NCBI RefSeq assembly: GCF_964204865.1
Contig: NC_135250.1
Location: forward strand, 22,435,395 to 22,499,394
Origin: Styela clava
Lineage: Eukaryota; Chordata; Ascidiacea; Stolidobranchia; Styelidae
DNA length: 64,000 nucleotides
Direction: 5' to 3'
The notes below the pieces were generated by a model. That model was given only the letters and a program-made list of their open reading frames with translations. It was not told where the DNA came from and made no database searches. Positions within the stretch are counted from its first letter, which is position 1, and each line of letters begins with the position of its first letter. Both the position numbers and the translations under genes were made by a program. This document shows, in pieces, positions 61,377 through 64,000 of the stretch.

Positions 61377-63401
61377 CAGGGATGGCCATTTCCGAATACT
61401 AAACTATTCCGAATACATTCTAAAATAATGTTTTCGAATCTGGAATTCCGAATACATTCTAAAATCGAAAATAACACATTTTTTTTTAAGTTTATTAAAA
61501 CCCAGTAAAATAGGGACTAAGCTTCAATGGTAATACCAGAATAAAGCCACAAACCAACAGTATATGTGCACAAAGTAATTGATAGTTTATAGCTATCAAT
61601 AAAAATAATAGCATCTTGTGACACAGTCAGTTTATTAAAATTGTACACTTGGTACAAACGACCATATGGAAAGATAGCCAAGGAGTTGTCTGACGCTTTC
61701 TATCATTGGTACCATGATATTATGATAATAGTCAAGTTTATTGACAAAAATACTATAGAGTAATAAAATTCATTGGCAATACAGGCAACTGCAGCAAGCA
61801 ACAATAATCGAATATCCATTATGCCTTTACAAATTCTAATATTTAAGCCTTGAGTATTCTACTACCTACCAGTATATTTGTATATTAATTTATGTGAAGC
61901 ATATTGTTATTATGTGTAACATATCGTTATATCTGAAATAAGCAATAAGTTAGGATGTAACAGCCACCGCGATTCCCCGCTCGTTCCGTCTTTTCAGCGT
62001 ATAATGATCATTTATATATATAATATATATTAATTTTATGAGTCCAATGTAACTTGTGGTTGCTTCTTCTTACGTCAAAATAAAAACTTAACTATTCAGT
62101 CGACAGCGATCTGTGGCCTAAAAGTGAAAGTTAAACTGCCTGATGTATTTAATTTTAATACGTATTTTTGCAATCTCACCAACTCGTTATCGCCGTTAGA
62201 AAAATCTCAATAACTGATATCGAATTCTGTAGAGTACAACTTCATTTCATACAATGAATATACATATAAAGTTTAGCAGGAAATTAAAAATACATATCGC
62301 GCGATTACTCCCCCTGTTAAAAAAACCGACTTTTACAACGAATAATATAACAACGAATACCGTATATATTTCTCTGTTGTGCAAAGTGATGAATTCGTGA
62401 CCGATACGGGCATATTTAAAATGTCTTGCTTTATTAATTTAATTGTTTTCAATTTAACCTGCGGTTGCTTCGTCAAAATAAAATCCTCACCACTCTAATA
62501 TATCATGACAATCCGCGGACATAAAAATAAAAATGTTTGGTAAACTGCGCGGTTATATATTGTTTTGATCCGTATTTTGCGAATTCGGCAAATTTGAGAT
62601 GTGTAACACTGACTCCGCTCAATCGGAATGCCGCCACTCCGATTATTTTTAAGTTAAAACCGTTCGAAAAATTCATAAATCTGCCGTAAAATCTCAGACT
62701 AAAATTTATTTCAGCACAATAAAAATTGATTGAATATTCTTTAGATTAATTATATTATATACATTCTCACAATCCAGTAAAAGTCGCGTTTCAAACCTTG
62801 TATAATGTTAACACAAAAATTTTTGACGGCAATTTAATTAAGGTAATGGATAATCAGGCAAATCCCGCCCTCAATTAGTGACGATATGTTTCTAAACGCG
62901 GACCAAACATAATTTGGAAATTTTGCGATTTTCACCGCCTAGAAAAGCGTTTTTTAAACTGTCGCGGGCTTCAATAAAACATATTTTGTTTACGGTTTTA
63001 TTTTCAGTATTTCAAATTGCCGCTTTTCAATCAGAAAATTTGCGTTTTCTTTAGAAACTCGCCGCCGATGAACGTATTCACCGGATTCACAATTCCGTGC
63101 GAGTACAAAAATAGATAATTGTCATCGTTATCGTGGAACAAATTTGTGATAAATTTTAGTTTTAAGAGAATAAAACAAACGTAATGGCGTTTACGGCCTG
63201 AATAACACGTTACCCTGATGAGCGATGAAAACAATCACGCGCATGTTTCTATCGAGAATGTTTTCATTCAACGGAAACGTCTTGAAAGCGCGACGTCGAA
63301 AATGTGTGACGTCACACAAATATCCGATATTCTTATGAACGCTAATTCCGATATTCGAATAACGAGATATTCGAATACTTTATTCGAATTGGCCATCCCT
63401 G
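61377..63401. mobile_element. 2-kb hAT-like element in PIWI intron 3
   Basis: Ends CAGGGATGGCCATTTCCGAA and TTCGAATTGGCCATCCCTG are inverted. Exact 8-bp duplications GTTGTATA flank it (61369-61376 and 63402-63409). CGAATA words recur near both ends. No transposase frame was found, so it is non-autonomous. Confidence 0.92.
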
Positions 63402-63600
63402 GTTGTATAGCAAAAAATGCTGTTTTACACACGTAAGTATTGGAAAATAGTTGTATTCCACTCACAAATAAGTAACTCTCATGAAACCCCTAATCTAGGG
63501 TTTCCTGAACTGGGGTCTGTAAACCCCTAGGGATTCGTGATGACGGCACAGGGGGTCCGCAACAATATTAGAAGAGCCTGATCGATCTTTAATGATTAAT

Positions 63601-63849
63601 TTCAATCAAAAAGCCATTGCATCTTTTCGGTTGAGCATTGCGGACAAATATCCTCTGCTGTCTGAAAAAGCATTTAAAATTTGATTGCTTTTTGCAACGA
63701 CAGAGACAGCATTTTCAGCTCTTACCAATATGATGGCTAAATACAAGTCGATACTTGCCGTAGAATCTGATCTACGAGTTTGCTTGTCACAAATTGTTCT
63801 GAGAATCGATAAATTGTGCAGTGAAATGCAATCTCATCAATCACACTAA
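63601..63849 (+). pseudogene. hAT (ZBED-type) transposase C-terminal relic
   Basis: The frame reads A-D-K-Y-P-L-L-S-E-K-A, then T-E-T-A-F-S-A-L-T-N-M, then V-E-S-D-L-R-V-C-L-S, and ends at TAA 63847-63849. This matches the C-terminal dimerisation region of ZBED-like hAT transposases. An in-frame TGA interrupts it after F-K-I, and no upstream catalytic portion is seen. Flanking GGGGTCTGTAAACCCCTAGG and GGGGTCTGCGGCCC text may be the element's ends. Confidence 0.8.
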
Positions 63850-64000
63850 TGTTGTTTGTGTTGTAAATGAGAAATTATCCTTCCTAGTAAGTTAGGCACA
63901 GAAATTTATACACTAAGGATGGGGGTTCGTCAAAACTAAGATTCACAAATAGGGGTCTGCGGCCCATTGAGGTTCAATAAATTAGATAGGCTAGTACTCG

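Noticed and set aside
1..64000. CRISPR array, bacterial operons or phage genes
   Set aside because: The DNA is clearly eukaryotic (spliced genes, SINE, LTR and hAT elements). The only short regular repeat is the 34-bp minisatellite without spacers.

Overview
The window is AT-rich animal nuclear DNA. It has GT-AG introns of 0.1-3 kb, polyadenylation signals, a tRNA-derived SINE and many cut-and-paste transposons. The proteins resemble deuterostome sequences, and selenocysteine deiodinases are present. I infer an invertebrate deuterostome, most likely an ascidian tunicate, but the sequence alone does not prove this.

Five protein-coding genes can be built exon by exon, all on the + strand. (1) 2766-5785 and (2) 10536-13517 are tandem iodothyronine-deiodinase-like selenoprotein genes, each with an in-frame TGA in a G-S-C-T-U-P-P-F active site. 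(3) 17368-33021 is a complete importin subunit beta-1 gene (20 coding exons, 884 aa). (4) 39348-47135 is a complete PA2G4/EBP1 gene (9 coding exons, 389 aa). (5) 59177-61142 is the 5' part of a PIWI-clade Argonaute gene that runs off the right edge.

The most unusual structure lies behind the first deiodinase. Its 3' flank (about 6000-7060) holds five tandem copies of a SECIS-like hairpin, four with both core halves, and three AATAAA signals are spread through the array. The second deiodinase has a single, better-paired SECIS at 14372-14442 with the same design. The array therefore looks like a multiplied SECIS element.

Mobile DNA fills most introns and intergenic space. There are hAT-type elements with 8-bp target duplications (3293-4116, 11178-12143, 22097-24340, 61377-63401). 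The third of these duplicated the splice donor of importin exon 8. There are three elements with TACCGTA-type inverted ends and TA targets, one of which carries a broken pogo-like transposase. A 1.5-kb fold-back element has 9-bp duplications (37313-38845), and a dispersed tRNA-derived SINE has six recognisable copies. At 51996-56639 lies a young LTR element with apparently identical LTRs. It carries no gag or pol; inside is a captured fragment of another retroelement (5'-truncated env-like frame, polypurine tract, a different LTR, a second primer site).

The importin, PA2G4 and PIWI genes have no evident functional link. The two deiodinases are a local duplication with signs of gene conversion in the last exon. 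Stretches 1-2750, 7060-10500, 15050-17360, 33070-37300, 47240-51995 and 56650-59170 hold no gene I can support beyond the repeats listed.
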